Source: Gracilibacillus dipsosauri (GTDB taxonomy: Bacteria; Bacillota; Bacilli; Bacillales; Amphibacillaceae). From it: DNA of 64,000 nucleotides. The stretch covers positions 62,001-126,000 of the forward strand of contig NZ_QGTD01000005.1 in the NCBI RefSeq assembly GCF_003176895.1. The letters run 5' to 3'. Positions within the stretch are counted from its first letter, which is position 1. Every line of letters starts with the position of its first letter. The notes under the pieces are model-generated. The model was not told the DNA's origin and did not search any database. It was given only the letters and a program-made list of their open reading frames with translations. A program made the translations under genes and the position numbers. Below, piece after piece: positions 21,974 to 32,369 of the stretch.

Positions 21974-22046
21974 CGCGCCCGGAGGGATTCGAACCCCCGA
22001 CACATGGTACCGGAAACCATTGCTCTATCCCCTGAGCTACGGGCGC
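21974..22046 (-). tRNA. tRNA-Arg (anticodon CCG)
   Basis: A 73-nt cloverleaf on the minus strand. The acceptor stem is GCGCCCG/CGGGCGC, and the D arm is GCTCAGGGGATAGAGC. The anticodon stem ATGGT/ACCAT encloses the loop TTCCGGT with anticodon CCG (codon CGG). The T arm is GGGGGTTCGAATCCC and the discriminator base is G. CCA is not encoded. The gene sits just upstream of clpP on the opposite strand. Confidence 0.97.
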
Positions 22047-22136
22047 ATGAAAAAATACGACAAGATTAATTATAGCGAAAGATATAATTAATTTCAACGA
22101 AATCTATATTTTTCTTTTGCAACAATTGAATTGATT

Positions 22137-22162
22137 GTTTAAATTATGTTATTTTCGGGTAG
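22137..22162 (+). promoter_or_regulatory. Sigma-B-like promoter of clpP
   Basis: GTTTAA, 14 bp, GGGTAG closely matches the sigma-B consensus GTTTAA-N12-15-GGGTAT. A sigma-A-like -10 TATAAT follows at 22176-22181. General-stress plus CtsR control of clpP is known in B. subtilis. Confidence 0.75.
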
Positions 22163-22205
22163 GATGAACATAGATTATAATAGACGAAAAGATCATCCAT
22201 CCAAG

Positions 22206-22245
22206 AAGGTCAAAAGTCAATCAAATCTTTTGACCTTTTTTGACC
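22206..22245 (+). promoter_or_regulatory. CtsR operator inside a terminator-like hairpin, clpP leader
   Basis: TTTGACC-TTT-TTTGACC at 22229-22245 is, on the minus strand, a perfect CtsR heptad repeat GGTCAAA-NNN-GGTCAAA. Its first half is also the right arm of an 11-bp perfect inverted repeat (AAGGTCAAAAG at 22206-22216, complement at 22226-22236) followed by six Ts on the plus strand. Confidence 0.85.
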
Positions 22246-22308
22246 ATTAAGTTATGATGTTAATAGTTAAATAATAAAATGATGAAGCAATAAAGGAGGA
22301 GTTTTCTT

Positions 22309-22905
22309 ATGAATTTAATCCCTACAGTTATTGAACAAACTAATCGTGGTGAGCGTGCTTATGATATTTACTCTCGCCTATTAAAAGACCGAATTATTAT
22401 GCTAGGTAGCGCCATTGATGACAATGTTTCTAATAGTATCGTGGCTCAACTATTATTCCTTGCTGCAGAAGATCCAGATAAGGATATCTCCCTATACATT
22501 AACTCTCCTGGTGGTTCCATTACAGCAGGTATGGCGATCTATGATACGATGCAATTCATTAAACCAAATGTATCTACCATCTGTATTGGAATGGCAGCAT
22601 CTATGGGAGCATTCTTACTCGCTGCAGGTGAACCTGGAAAACGATTTGCTCTACCGAACAGTGAAGTCATGATTCACCAGCCACTTGGCGGAACACAAGG
22701 TCAAGCTTCTGATATTCAAATTCATGCAAATCGTATTATCGAAATGCGTAAAAAATTAAACCAAATTCTAGCTGATCGTACTGGCCAACCGATTGAAGTT
22801 GTTGAAAAAGACACAGATCGCGATAATTTCATGACAGCAGAGCGTGCAAAAGAATATGGTCTAATCGACCGAGTGATGGAAAAGAAACCAACTGATTTAA
22901 ATTAA
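22309..22905 (+). CDS. clpP: ATP-dependent Clp protease proteolytic subunit
   Basis: Serine peptidase subunit (198 residues) that forms the barrel-shaped chamber used by ClpC, ClpX and ClpE. The catalytic Ser is in [14 protein letters not shown], the His in [12 protein letters not shown] and the Asp in [10 protein letters not shown]. The N-terminal [28 protein letters not shown] is typical, including the short propeptide region. AAGGAGG lies 9 bp upstream of the ATG. The gene is divergent from tRNA-Arg and monocistronic, with a sigma-B-like promoter and a CtsR box upstream and a terminator after it. Confidence 0.99.
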   Translation: MNLIPTVIEQTNRGERAYDIYSRLLKDRIIMLGSAIDDNVSNSIVAQLLFLAAEDPDKDISLYINSPGGSITAGMAIYDTMQFIKPNVSTICIGMAASMGAFLLAAGEPGKRFALPNSEVMIHQPLGGTQGQASDIQIHANRIIEMRKKLNQILADRTGQPIEVVEKDTDRDNFMTAERAKEYGLIDRVMEKKPTDLN

Positions 22906-22913
22906 TACATTGG

Positions 22914-22940
22914 AAAACCCTGCATCATCGCAGGGTTTTT
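22914..22940. terminator. Bidirectional terminator between clpP and crh
   Basis: AAAACCCTGC, six-base loop, GCAGGGTTTT, with T runs on both strands. It lies between convergent genes and serves both. Confidence 0.9.
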
Positions 22941-23201
22941 CTATTCTGAATTTCCTTCTATAAAGCTTACTAGATCTGCTAATGCTTGTTCTTCATCCGT
23001 ACCATCGACGATTATTTTAATTTCACTCCCTTTGGAGAGTGCTAAACTCATCAATCCCATAATACTTTTCGCATTGATTCTTTTTTGATCTTTTTCAATA
23101 AAAATTTCGGCAGTATAATGATTTGCCTTTTGTACAAATTGTGCTGCAGGACGAGCCTGTAAGCCAGGATCTACCCCTATAATAACTGTCTGTTCAACCA
23201 T
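22941..23201 (-). CDS. crh: Catabolite repression HPr-like protein Crh
   Basis: HPr paralogue of 86 residues that acts as a co-repressor with CcpA when phosphorylated on Ser46 by HprK. It has Gln in place of the HPr active-site His (GLQARPAAQFVQ), so it cannot carry PTS phosphate, and it keeps the regulatory Ser in NAKSIMGLMSLAL. The start at 23201 is preceded by GAGGAGG and begins MVEQTVIIG. An earlier in-frame ATG would add eleven residues and is not used. It follows whiA, as in the whiA-crh end of the B. subtilis yvcIJKL cluster. HprK, its kinase, is encoded at 31055-32014. Confidence 0.96.
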   Translation of the reverse strand: MVEQTVIIGVDPGLQARPAAQFVQKANHYTAEIFIEKDQKRINAKSIMGLMSLALSKGSEIKIIVDGTDEEQALADLVSFIEGNSE

Positions 23202-23301
23202 TCCCATCCTCCTCATTTTTGAAAGCGTTATCATTTTATTATACTATATCACTTCTTCCAATATTACACAAAAGTTTTTACTTAGCATTTTAAAAGGTAA
23301 A

Positions 23302-23328
23302 GAGCACATGTTTAACACATATGCTCTA
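23302..23328 (-). terminator. Weak hairpin after whiA
   Basis: Minus strand AGAGCATATGT pairs with ACATGTGCTCT around a short loop, with one mismatch. Only a short T stretch follows, so read-through to crh is likely. Confidence 0.4.
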
Positions 23329-24279
23329 GGATTTATTTACAGTAAGTTTTTCACTTCTTATTTGTTCCGCAAATTGATCTATTTTCTTCAATCGGTGGTT
23401 AATTCCTGACTTACTAATCTTCCCTCCAGAGACCATTTCCCCTAATTCCTTAAGAGATACATCATTATGTTCTAATCTAAGTTCCGCAATTTCCTTTAAC
23501 TTATCTGGTAGTGCATCTAGTCCAACCGTTTCTTGAATATATCGGATATTCTCCACTTGTCTAAATGCCGCACCAATCGTTTTATTTAGATTTGCTGTTT
23601 CACAATTCACAAGGCGATTTACGGAATTACGCATATCACGAACAATTCGAACATCTTCAAATTTAAATAATGCCTGATGTGCTCCAATATAGCTTAAGAA
23701 TTCGGTGATTTTTTCGGCCTCTTTTATATACGTAATAAAACCTTTCTTCCGTTCTAAAATTCTTGCATGTAATTCATAATTATTTAATAAATCACATAAT
23801 GCTTGATTATGCTCTTCATAAAAGTTATAAATTTCAAGATGATAAGAGGAGGTTTCTGGATTATTCACAGAACCACCTGCTAAAAAAGCCCCTCTTAGAT
23901 AGGCTCTTCGACAGCAGTCTTTCTTAATATACTTATCTGAAATAGTTCGAATAAATTGATACGGCTCTTGAAGTATGTCCATATCCAAGAGCATTTCCTT
24001 AACTCCTTCATTCATTCTTACAATATATACATTATTTTTTTTCAGTTTCATTTTTTTCCTTACGAGTAATTCAACAGGATAGGCATAAATTGTTTTAATC
24101 AATGTGTATATTCTACGTGCTATTGCTGCATTTTCTGTTTGAACATCGAGTGAATAATGTAAGCGTGAAAAGGAAACTGCTCCATTCATTCTAATCAGGG
24201 CAGCCAGCTCTGCACGATTACAGCAATTATCGTTCTCGATTTTCGTTAATTCTTTCTTAATTTCCGATGCAAATGACAA
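23326..24279 (-). CDS. whiA: WhiA-like DNA-binding protein
   Basis: Protein of 317 residues with an N-terminal LAGLIDADG homing-endonuclease-like fold ([30 protein letters not shown]) that has lost nuclease residues, and a C-terminal helix-turn-helix ([28 protein letters not shown]). In Streptomyces it is a sporulation regulator. In B. subtilis it affects chromosome segregation and division and is needed when division is impaired. It is the third gene of the rapZ-yvcK-whiA run. Confidence 0.96.
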   Translation of the reverse strand: MSFASEIKKELTKIENDNCCNRAELAALIRMNGAVSFSRLHYSLDVQTENAAIARRIYTLIKTIYAYPVELLVRKKMKLKKNNVYIVRMNEGVKEMLLDMDILQEPYQFIRTISDKYIKKDCCRRAYLRGAFLAGGSVNNPETSSYHLEIYNFYEEHNQALCDLLNNYELHARILERKKGFITYIKEAEKITEFLSYIGAHQALFKFEDVRIVRDMRNSVNRLVNCETANLNKTIGAAFRQVENIRYIQETVGLDALPDKLKEIAELRLEHNDVSLKELGEMVSGGKISKSGINHRLKKIDQFAEQIRSEKLTVNKS

Positions 24280-24338
24280 CTTTCTCCCCCCTCCTTATAC
24301 AGGTCGATTCTTGAAGTGTCCCTTACAGACATTTAACA

Positions 24339-25295
24339 CTATTCTAAAAAAGACATAAGAACATCCGCAATTTTATCCTTATCATGTCTTAGAGAATGGT
24401 TTTTTTGTTTTACTATATCTGCTTCAATTATTTCTATGTCTAAGCTTTTTAATTTTTCGACATCAATTTTAACAGGAGCAGCATTTTCCTCTGCATAAAT
24501 TAATTGTACGGATGGATCAATCGATTTATTATGAACAATAATAGATTGAATACATCCTGGTCCAATATGATCCATAATTGCTTGAACATGATCAGAAGCT
24601 GTGTAACCATTAGTTTCCCCAACCTGTGTCATCACATTACATACATATACCACTTTGGCATCTGTTTCCTTTAATGCTTGACCAATTTGAGGAACAATTA
24701 AATTAGGTAGAATACTTGTATAAAGACTACCAGGTGAAATGACAACTATATCCGCCTCTTTAATCGCTGTCACTGCTTCAGGTAGTGGTAAAACCGGGTT
24801 CGGCTTTAGGAATACTCGTTTAATTCGTTTTCGTGCTTTTGGAATATTGGATTCACCTAATACAATCTCTCCATCCTCATATTCTGCATGAAGGAACATA
24901 TTTTGATTAGCAATTGGATAAATATTGCCTTCCACATTAAGAACACGAGAAATTTCCTTTATTCCTGTATAAAAATCGCCTGTAACAGATGTCATCGCTG
25001 CTAACAGTAGGTTTCCCATGGAATGACCTAATAATCCATTTCCTTTCGTAAACCGATGCTGAAACAGATCCATTAGCATTGGTTCTACATCGGATAATGC
25101 AGCAATCACATTCCTTATATCGCCCGGTGCTGGTATTTCCATCTCTGTGCGAAGGCGACCAGAACTCCCACCATCGTCTGCCACTGTTACAATAGCGGAT
25201 AGGTCAATGGGATATTCCTTAAGACCACGCAAAAGTACCGGCATACCTGTTCCACCGCCGATCACAACTATTTTTTTTCTATCTGTTTGTGTCAT
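24339..25295 (-). CDS. yvcK: YvcK/GlmR, gluconeogenesis factor
   Basis: UDP-sugar-binding protein (318 residues) of the CofD-like/UPF0052 family. In B. subtilis it is needed on gluconeogenic carbon and stimulates GlmS (renamed GlmR). The N-terminal Rossmann loop is KIVVIGGGTGMPVLLRGLK, followed by VADDGGSSGRLRTEM and PAPGDIRNVIAALSD. The ATG at 25295 lies 4 bp after the rapZ stop, with AAAGGG inside the rapZ end. An in-frame start 33 bp earlier overlaps rapZ and lacks an RBS. Confidence 0.95.
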   Translation of the reverse strand: MTQTDRKKIVVIGGGTGMPVLLRGLKEYPIDLSAIVTVADDGGSSGRLRTEMEIPAPGDIRNVIAALSDVEPMLMDLFQHRFTKGNGLLGHSMGNLLLAAMTSVTGDFYTGIKEISRVLNVEGNIYPIANQNMFLHAEYEDGEIVLGESNIPKARKRIKRVFLKPNPVLPLPEAVTAIKEADIVVISPGSLYTSILPNLIVPQIGQALKETDAKVVYVCNVMTQVGETNGYTASDHVQAIMDHIGPGCIQSIIVHNKSIDPSVQLIYAEENAAPVKIDVEKLKSLDIEIIEADIVKQKNHSLRHDKDKIADVLMSFLE

Positions 25296-25299
25296 ATTT

Positions 25300-26184
25300 T
25301 TATTTTCCCTTTCGCTTATCGATATCACGATGGCTTACATGTGTGACATAGTTCTTTTGAAAATATTTTGCTAAATATTCCGCAATCGCAACAGAACGAT
25401 GCTGCCCGCCGGTACAACCTATTGCGACAACGAGTTGACTTTTTCCTTCCCGTTTATATTGTGGAAGCATAAACTCTAATAAATCAACCGTTTTATCAAC
25501 AAAGGCTTTTGTATCCGACCATTTGAATACATAAGAGGATACATCTGTATTTAAACCTGTTAGTGGTCGTAAATTTTCGACATAGTGGGGATTGGGTAAG
25601 AAACGCACATCAAATACTAAATCTGCATCAATAGGCAATCCGTACTTAAAGCCAAATGATAACGTATGAATCGAAAAGATTTCTTGCTCTTTTTCACTAT
25701 ATCGTTGCACTATTTTTTCTCGTAATTGCTTTGGTTTTAATTCAGAGGTATCGATAAAATGTTGTGCACGTCCTCTTAATTCATCTAGAATCTTTCTTTC
25801 TGCATGGATCCCCTCTAACGGTAATCCATCCTGTGCAAGTGGATGTGATCGACGCGTTTCTTTATAGCGCGAAACAAGTACTTGATCACTCGCATCTAAA
25901 AAAAGAATATGCTCCTCTAACCAATTTTCCTGACCCAATTGGTCCAAAGCCTCAAATAAGGAATCAAAAAATTCTCTACCTCTTAAATCCATCACAAGTG
26001 CTACTTTTTGAATATTATTCGTTGCATCTCGCATTAATTCTAGGAATTTAGGCAATAACGCTGGAGGCAAATTATCAACACAATAATACCCTAAATCTTC
26101 AAAACTTTGCACAGCGACCGTTTTACCCGCACCAGACATCCCTGTTATAATAACTAGTTTTGTTTCTTCCTTTTTTGTCCCCAT
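25300..26184 (-). CDS. rapZ: RNase adaptor/nucleotide-binding protein RapZ (YvcJ)
   Basis: P-loop protein of 294 residues that hydrolyses nucleotides. In E. coli RapZ directs RNase E to the GlmZ sRNA, while B. subtilis YvcJ affects competence. Walker A is [34 protein letters not shown] is a family signature, and the C-terminal domain has [19 protein letters not shown]. It is the first gene of rapZ-yvcK-whiA-crh, with a good sigma-A promoter upstream. Confidence 0.95.
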   Translation of the reverse strand: MGTKKEETKLVIITGMSGAGKTVAVQSFEDLGYYCVDNLPPALLPKFLELMRDATNNIQKVALVMDLRGREFFDSLFEALDQLGQENWLEEHILFLDASDQVLVSRYKETRRSHPLAQDGLPLEGIHAERKILDELRGRAQHFIDTSELKPKQLREKIVQRYSEKEQEIFSIHTLSFGFKYGLPIDADLVFDVRFLPNPHYVENLRPLTGLNTDVSSYVFKWSDTKAFVDKTVDLLEFMLPQYKREGKSQLVVAIGCTGGQHRSVAIAEYLAKYFQKNYVTHVSHRDIDKRKGK

Positions 26185-26246
26185 TGCATTACTCCTCCCA
26201 TTTCATCCACTTACCGCAAAAGGTTATCTTTTTTTGCTCTCACTCT

Positions 26247-26276
26247 ATTATATACTGAGTGGAGAAGGAGTTACAA
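26247..26276 (-). promoter_or_regulatory. Sigma-A promoter of the rapZ-yvcK-whiA-crh operon
   Basis: Minus strand TTGTAA (26271-26276), 18 bp, TATAAT (26247-26252). It lies 63 bp before the rapZ start. Confidence 0.65.
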
Positions 26277-26312
26277 ATATCGAAAATAAAATTTACTAAG
26301 GGATTTAATGGA

Positions 26313-26345
26313 TAAAAAAAATTGGCATAGGTGAAAACCTATGCC
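26313..26345 (-). terminator. Terminator of trxB
   Basis: Minus strand GGCATAGGT, short loop, ACCTATGCC, AATTTTTTTT. Confidence 0.9.
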
Positions 26346-26470
26346 GTCAAGTAATATATTTATTAAAAAGGGGGTCAATTAGTTAACTACATTATATCCT
26401 TTTTATATTTCGTCCGTGTTACAGGGAAGTTAATTTCTTTTTACGTTCATATGTCGAAAAGATGACAGGA

Positions 26471-27427
<957 letters not shown>

Positions 27428-27491
27428 TCATCCTTTCTTCTAATCCTACACTTATTATCTTATTCAAGATGAAAAAGGTCTAATGTTTTGC

Positions 27492-28499
27492 TCATGGCTT
27501 TTCAGGTGTTTGCCATGGTGGTGATTGTTCTAATAAAATATTATGTTCCTTACATCCTTCTCGCCAAAGATCCTCTGCCTTTTTTTCATCACCTAAAAAA
27601 TAATAACAAGTACTATACCATCTATAATAAGAAGGATGTCCTCTTAATTTACCTTTATTCAACTGTTTAAATCGATCTAATGCTTTTCCATATAAACCGA
27701 TTTGTGCAAAAGTTGTCGCCATTCGGAGCTTTTGTTGCTCATGTATCGGAAATGTATGATCGAGAAGAGAAATGATGTGCTTCAACATTTTGACTTCATT
27801 TTCATGATAATAGAAAACAGCAAGATTCATATAACTAAAAAGGCTATCTGGATGTTCCTTTAGATATTTTTCTTCTAGCGCAATTGCTTCTTCACGTTCA
27901 CCTGCGAAAAATAGGGCATAATGATATTCATGGCGAGCTTGAGTGAATTCAGGAAATAAGGTAATCATTTCTTCCAATAGGGCAATCGCTTCCTGCCATT
28001 CTTGCCGCTCTAAATGATAAAAAGCAGTTTCTTGGTAGATAAGGACATCATCCTCTTCTTCTAATGCCCATTCATCTTCCTCTTCTTCCTCATCAAAATC
28101 CAATACGTTTAATAGTCCAATCGCTTCCTCAGCGAATTCACCATCAGGTGCTTTTTCTACATATAGCTCTGCATATTTTGTAGCATCCTGCAATAAACCA
28201 AGATGTGCATAATTATTAGCAATTAAATAATAGCAATCCATATAGTCTTCCCCATGCTTTGCTAGTACGTCTGTTAGTAATTGATTCGCCAGATGGTAAG
28301 AGCCTATCTCTGTATAAACAATGGACAATTGACATTGATATAAAGGATGATTAGGTTTTTCAGATAGAGCCTTCTGAAACCACTTGATAGACAGCTCAAA
28401 TTTTCGCTTCTGGTAAGCCTCCACACCTTTTGAAAAATAAAAATCCCCTTCAGGGATGAAAGGTATGACATTTTCCTTTGTTTTGTTAGGTTTGGGCAC
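27492..28499 (-). CDS. yvcD: TPR-repeat protein YvcD
   Basis: A 335-residue cytoplasmic protein made of tetratricopeptide-like helices. The first pair is around residues 22-60 (YFSKGVEAYQKRKFELSIKW), and further pairs follow with an acidic break at about 132-150 (DEEEEEDEWALEEEDD). Such proteins bind other proteins; no enzyme motif is present. It lies upstream of trxB in the same order as B. subtilis yvcD-trxB. Function is unknown. Confidence 0.88.
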   Translation of the reverse strand: MPKPNKTKENVIPFIPEGDFYFSKGVEAYQKRKFELSIKWFQKALSEKPNHPLYQCQLSIVYTEIGSYHLANQLLTDVLAKHGEDYMDCYYLIANNYAHLGLLQDATKYAELYVEKAPDGEFAEEAIGLLNVLDFDEEEEEDEWALEEEDDVLIYQETAFYHLERQEWQEAIALLEEMITLFPEFTQARHEYHYALFFAGEREEAIALEEKYLKEHPDSLFSYMNLAVFYYHENEVKMLKHIISLLDHTFPIHEQQKLRMATTFAQIGLYGKALDRFKQLNKGKLRGHPSYYRWYSTCYYFLGDEKKAEDLWREGCKEHNILLEQSPPWQTPEKP

Positions 28500-28632
28500 G
28501 CTGATGATTCCATCCTCTCTATTTTTCGTTCTATATCTATAATAATTAGTTGTATTTAATATCGATGACTAATGCATTATAACATATATTTTAAGGATGA
28601 AAATACTTTTTTTTAAAATGAGAGAAGGAAAG

Positions 28633-28685
28633 AAGGAGATCTTTTATTATAACCGTCAGCAGGGCCATACTGATAAAGTCTCCTT
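28633..28685. repeat. Hairpin-forming inverted repeat between yvoF and yvcD
   Basis: AAGGAGA and TCTCCTT enclose an inner TCAG/CTGA stem with a GC-rich loop. No T run follows on either strand. It could be a weak terminator of yvoF or an RNA structure. Confidence 0.4.
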
Positions 28686-28699
28686 ATTTACACTTTCTC

Positions 28700-29221
28700 C
28701 TATAAGAACTCATCTTGTGTGATTCGTTTTTCCATTTCTTCTTTTGTATAAATAACCTTCATCGGATTTCCTCCAACAAATGATCCTGGTTGTACATCCT
28801 TATGGACAATAGTGCCGGCAGCGACAATGGCATTGCTACCAATCGTAACTCCTGGCAAAATCGTACTATTGGCACCAATCATAACCTCATCGCCAATGTA
28901 CACTTCTCCTAGCCTGTATTCCTTAATCAAGTATTCATGGGCCAAAATGGTTGTATTATAACCAATTACCGAATTCTTACCAACATGTATTTTCTCAGGG
29001 AACATAATATCTAGCATGACCATTAAAGCAAAAGCCGTCTTATCTCCTACCTCCATTTTTAACAATGTTCGGTATAACCAGTTTTTTACTTTTAAAAAGG
29101 GGGTATATCTTGCTAATTGGATCACAGTGAAGTTTTTTATAACCTTCCAAAAAGGAACGGTTTTATAGACATGCCACAATGAATTAGCTCCATATACTTT
29201 ATAACGGTCTGTTTTTCGCAT
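28700..29221 (-). CDS. yvoF: Hexapeptide-repeat acyltransferase YvoF
   Basis: A 173-residue left-handed beta-helix acetyltransferase. From about residue 75 the hexapeptide pattern is clear: IHVGKNSVIGYNTTILAHEYL, VYIGDEVMIGANSTILPGVTI, GSNAIVAAGTIVHKDV and GSFVGGNPMKVI. The catalytic-type His is in LAHEY. The acceptor is not known. It starts 2 bp after ppaX and belongs to the hprK-lgt-ppaX-yvoF run seen in B. subtilis. Confidence 0.92.
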   Translation of the reverse strand: MRKTDRYKVYGANSLWHVYKTVPFWKVIKNFTVIQLARYTPFLKVKNWLYRTLLKMEVGDKTAFALMVMLDIMFPEKIHVGKNSVIGYNTTILAHEYLIKEYRLGEVYIGDEVMIGANSTILPGVTIGSNAIVAAGTIVHKDVQPGSFVGGNPMKVIYTKEEMEKRITQDEFL

Positions 29222-29223
29222 GA

Positions 29224-29865
29224 TTATTCCACTCCAACTATTGCTAATAAATCGCGCATTTCTTCAAGCATGTAATCTGGATCATGCTTTTCTAAGACCT
29301 TTCTTCCCTTTAGTGACCATGCAACCCCGGCTGTTTTTACTCCAGCATTATGCCCTGCTTCGATATCATGATAATTATCTCCAACCATCAAAGTTGTCAT
29401 TGGATTTGCATGTAAGAGATTCATCGCCTTTAATATTGGCTCTGGGTGTGGTTTAGCATTCTCTACATCATCTAGACCAATAAGCACATCAAATAGTTGA
29501 TCCATTCCTGTAATTTTCAGTCCTAGCTTTGCTGTATCAGACAATTTTGTTGTGACGATTCCTAGCTTCAGCCCAGCTTGTTTTAGTTCATTTATTGTCT
29601 CTACAACGGTTGGATATGCTTCTACATATTGCTCATGATGGGCATAATTGTGTTCCCGATATGTCGCCATCATTTCTTCTACTAGGTCAGGATTTACTTT
29701 TTGGAAACTATCGATTAAAGGGGGGCCGATAAAGTCAATAATTTCCTCTCTCGTGTATGGTCGATCAGCATATTTCTCTATCGTATGAGTAAATGAAGCG
29801 ATAATTAATTCATTCGTATCAATTAACGTTCCATCTAAATCAAACAAAACAGTTTCCATCCTCAT
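29224..29865 (-). CDS. ppaX: Pyrophosphatase PpaX
   Basis: HAD-superfamily phosphatase of 213 residues that hydrolyses the pyrophosphate made when HprK dephosphorylates HPr-Ser-P (family knowledge). Motif I is LFDLDGTLIDTNELI with the nucleophile Asp. Motif II is in LGIVTTKLS, and motif IV is TLMVGDNYHDIEAGHNAG. The cap domain is alpha-helical. It lies in the hprK-lgt-ppaX-yvoF cluster, separated from lgt here by a dispersed repeat. Confidence 0.95.
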   Translation of the reverse strand: MRMETVLFDLDGTLIDTNELIIASFTHTIEKYADRPYTREEIIDFIGPPLIDSFQKVNPDLVEEMMATYREHNYAHHEQYVEAYPTVVETINELKQAGLKLGIVTTKLSDTAKLGLKITGMDQLFDVLIGLDDVENAKPHPEPILKAMNLLHANPMTTLMVGDNYHDIEAGHNAGVKTAGVAWSLKGRKVLEKHDPDYMLEEMRDLLAIVGVE

Positions 29866-29894
29866 TTTAATCCTCCTACTTTTATGAAAAAGTT

Positions 29895-30176
29895 TGGCTG
29901 GGACAAAAGTAATAAGGAAGAAAAAATCCGAACATTAATATTTATGCACTGAAACCGCTCCGTCAAAATACTTCGCTTTTACCGATAGGGCGTCAACATC
30001 TGCTCAAGTAAACTTTCGCAGTGTTTCCTTTACAGTGGGCACGGCAATCTGCTAACTTTGCAAAGTCGCAAAGTAAATCCAGCTCGTACTGTTCCCAAAG
30101 AGTCTACGTATTTTGACTACGCTCAGTCAGAAGATGTTCGGATTCTCATTCTCCCTATTTAGTTATGTCTCAGTCA
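29895..30176. repeat. Full-length dispersed element with about 40-bp imperfect inverted ends
   Basis: The left end TGGCTGGGACAAAAGTAATA and the complement of the right end TGACTGAGACATAACTAAAT are imperfect inverted repeats, and both continue to ATCCGAACA. The interior contains CCGCTCCGTCAAAATACTTC and GTATTTTGACTACGCTCAG and no ORF. The element is 282 bp, fills the gap between lgt and ppaX, and has reduced copies at 10869-10972 and 34213-34317. It looks like a MITE-like or structured-RNA intergenic repeat. Confidence 0.8.
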
Positions 30177-30190
30177 ATTACTACACCATA

Positions 30191-31027
30191 TTATTTTTTC
30201 TCTATTTTTTTACCTTGATACGTTTTATCGGATAATCCTTTCTTACGACGATAAATAATGAGAGCAATCGCAACAATAATTAATATTACAGAAAGTAATT
30301 GTGCTGCTCTTAGATTCGCTACCACATATAAGCTATCCGTTCTCATTCCTTCGATAAAGTATCTGCCAATTGAATACCAAATGACATAGGATAAGAATAG
30401 CTCCCCTCTTCGTAGTGGATATTTTCGTAATAAAAGGAGTAAACCGAAACCAAGAATATTCCAGATCGATTCATATAAGAAGGTCGGATGATACATTGTT
30501 CCATCTATACACATTTGATTCATGATAAAATCAGGCAAATATTGATGGAAATTGTTATATGTAGCTTCTGAAATTGGACCACCATGAGCCTCCTGATTCA
30601 TAAAATTACCCCAGCGGCCAATTGCTTGTCCTAAGATAATACTCGGTGCAAGGATATCTGCAATTTGCCAGAATGACAAACGACGAACTCTTGTAAACAC
30701 AATAGCGGTTAGTACTGCACCGATCAGTGCACCGTGTATCGCAATTCCGCCTTCCCAAACAGCGAAGACCTTCCACCAAGGCCCGCCAGCATAACGATCC
30801 CATTCAAATATAACATAATATATCCTAGCAAATAGAATGGCAATCGGAATAGCAAAGACAACTAAATCAATGATATAATCCTTTTTAACTCCTAAACGAT
30901 CTGCTTCTCTTGTTGCAACCCAAAGTCCTAAAAATGCTCCAGAAGCAATAATCACCCCATACCAATAAATAGGTAAGGAGCCAACCCAGAGAAATACTGG
31001 ATCTAATGCGGGTGCTTCACATGCCAA
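30191..31027 (-). CDS. lgt: Prolipoprotein diacylglyceryl transferase
   Basis: Integral membrane enzyme (278 residues, about seven helices) that transfers diacylglycerol from phosphatidylglycerol to the lipobox Cys of prolipoproteins, such as the lipoproteins in this window. The signature [17 protein letters not shown] with its essential Arg/Asn/Glu is present. So are the N-terminal [20 protein letters not shown] and the C-terminal [17 protein letters not shown]. It lies 27 bp after hprK. Confidence 0.97.
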   Translation of the reverse strand: MACEAPALDPVFLWVGSLPIYWYGVIIASGAFLGLWVATREADRLGVKKDYIIDLVVFAIPIAILFARIYYVIFEWDRYAGGPWWKVFAVWEGGIAIHGALIGAVLTAIVFTRVRRLSFWQIADILAPSIILGQAIGRWGNFMNQEAHGGPISEATYNNFHQYLPDFIMNQMCIDGTMYHPTFLYESIWNILGFGLLLLLRKYPLRRGELFLSYVIWYSIGRYFIEGMRTDSLYVVANLRAAQLLSVILIIVAIALIIYRRKKGLSDKTYQGKKIEKK

Positions 31028-31054
31028 GCTCCATCTCCTCCATTTCCGTTCCGC

Positions 31055-32014
31055 TTATTCGATATCGAGATCAAATTCTGATTCGATTTCGCGTTCTCCA
31101 TTTTGAATCATTTTAGATAATCTTTGTGAAAACTCCTCTGCTGCGTTGACACCCATTCGCTTCAATCGGAAGTTCATTGCAGCCACTTCTATAATAACAG
31201 CAAGGTTACGTCCAGGTCGAACAGGAAGGGTTGCCTTAGGTACCTTTACATCAATAATTTGCATCGTCTCTTCCTCTAGACCTAATCGGTCATACTGCTT
31301 TTTTTGATCCCATGTCTCTAAGTTTATGACTAACGAAATTCGTTTATGAGAACGTACAGATCCCGCACCGAATAATGTCATCACATTAATAATACCAAGT
31401 CCTCTAATTTCAAGAAGGTGTTCAATCAATGGAGGAGAAGAACCGATTAATCGATCATAATCCTCTTGACGAATCTCGACACTATCATCTGCTACAAGAC
31501 GATGTCCTCTCTTTACAAGCTCTAATGCAGTTTCACTTTTCCCTACACCACTCTGGCCTGTAATAAGAACGCCAATCCCATATATATCTACAAGTACACC
31601 ATGGACTGCTGTAAATGGTGCAAATTTCGCTTCTAAAAAATTGGTGATCCGACTTATCACACGTGTTGTCTTATAGGGTGATCGCATAAGTGGCACCCCG
31701 GAATTTTCACATGCCTCTACTAATTCTTCCGGAACCTCCATATCTCTTGTTACTACAATGCCTGGTGTAATGTCCGTACATAATTTATAAGAGCGATCCT
31801 TTTTCTCCTCCACTGTTAGCTCAGAAAAATAAGATAACTCTGTCTTACCTAATAATTGCAGTCTATCCTTTGGGTAATATTTAAAATAACCAGTTAATTC
31901 AATCCCTGGTCGAGATACCTCACTCATAAAGATTTCTCGGTGAACCCCTTCTTTACCTGCAATAAGCTCCATCTTAAACCGATCAAGTAAATCCTGTGTA
32001 CGAACTTTCGCCAT
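31055..32014 (-). CDS. hprK: HPr kinase/phosphorylase
   Basis: Bifunctional sensor enzyme (319 residues) that phosphorylates HPr and Crh on Ser46 and also removes this phosphate. The Walker A motif is [20 protein letters not shown], and [11 protein letters not shown] follows. The HprK signature includes [20 protein letters not shown]. The N-terminal domain has [20 protein letters not shown]. The start at 32014 has AAAGGGGGG 8 bp upstream; an in-frame start 25 codons earlier lacks an RBS and is not conserved in type. It heads hprK-lgt-(repeat)-ppaX-yvoF. Confidence 0.97.
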   Translation of the reverse strand: MAKVRTQDLLDRFKMELIAGKEGVHREIFMSEVSRPGIELTGYFKYYPKDRLQLLGKTELSYFSELTVEEKKDRSYKLCTDITPGIVVTRDMEVPEELVEACENSGVPLMRSPYKTTRVISRITNFLEAKFAPFTAVHGVLVDIYGIGVLITGQSGVGKSETALELVKRGHRLVADDSVEIRQEDYDRLIGSSPPLIEHLLEIRGLGIINVMTLFGAGSVRSHKRISLVINLETWDQKKQYDRLGLEEETMQIIDVKVPKATLPVRPGRNLAVIIEVAAMNFRLKRMGVNAAEEFSQRLSKMIQNGEREIESEFDLDIE

Positions 32015-32369
32015 TTCTAAAGCCCCCCCTTTAACTACCACTTCATCTGTTGTTTTTGTTCTCGTGTTTTGTGAACGACACCTTACCATATAGCACGAAT
32101 AATTTCATTATATATTGTAGCATTTTTTTAAAGTTTTCGTATACTTTTATTCTGATTTGTTGAAAAAGTGCGGTATGGATTATGTCCGGTTCATTTCACG
32201 GAATCTCTTTATTTTGCTAGGTTAATCTATTAGTAAAACGCAGATGGTTAGCTTTTCTTATACTTTGGACTTCAAAATTTTCGATTCGTCGCTTTACTTC
32301 CTGCAAAAAATTTATACTTTCCTAACGTACAAAAAACCGTTATAACTAAATAGTCATAACGGCTCATTT
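32015..32369. other. 355-bp gap between yvlD and hprK
   Basis: It contains the hprK leader and a probable minus-strand -10 (TATAAT at 32107-32112), then AT-rich sequence without a supported gene, and the yvlD terminator at 32331-32362. Confidence 0.6.
32331..32362 (-). terminator. Terminator after yvlD
   Basis: Minus strand CCGTTATGACT pairs with AGTTATAACGG with one mismatch, followed by TTTTTT. Confidence 0.85.

Noticed and set aside
21796-22035. 79-codon ORF on the plus strand ending in a tRNA
   Set aside because: It runs antisense through the tRNA-Arg gene and its terminator; the cloverleaf explains the sequence.
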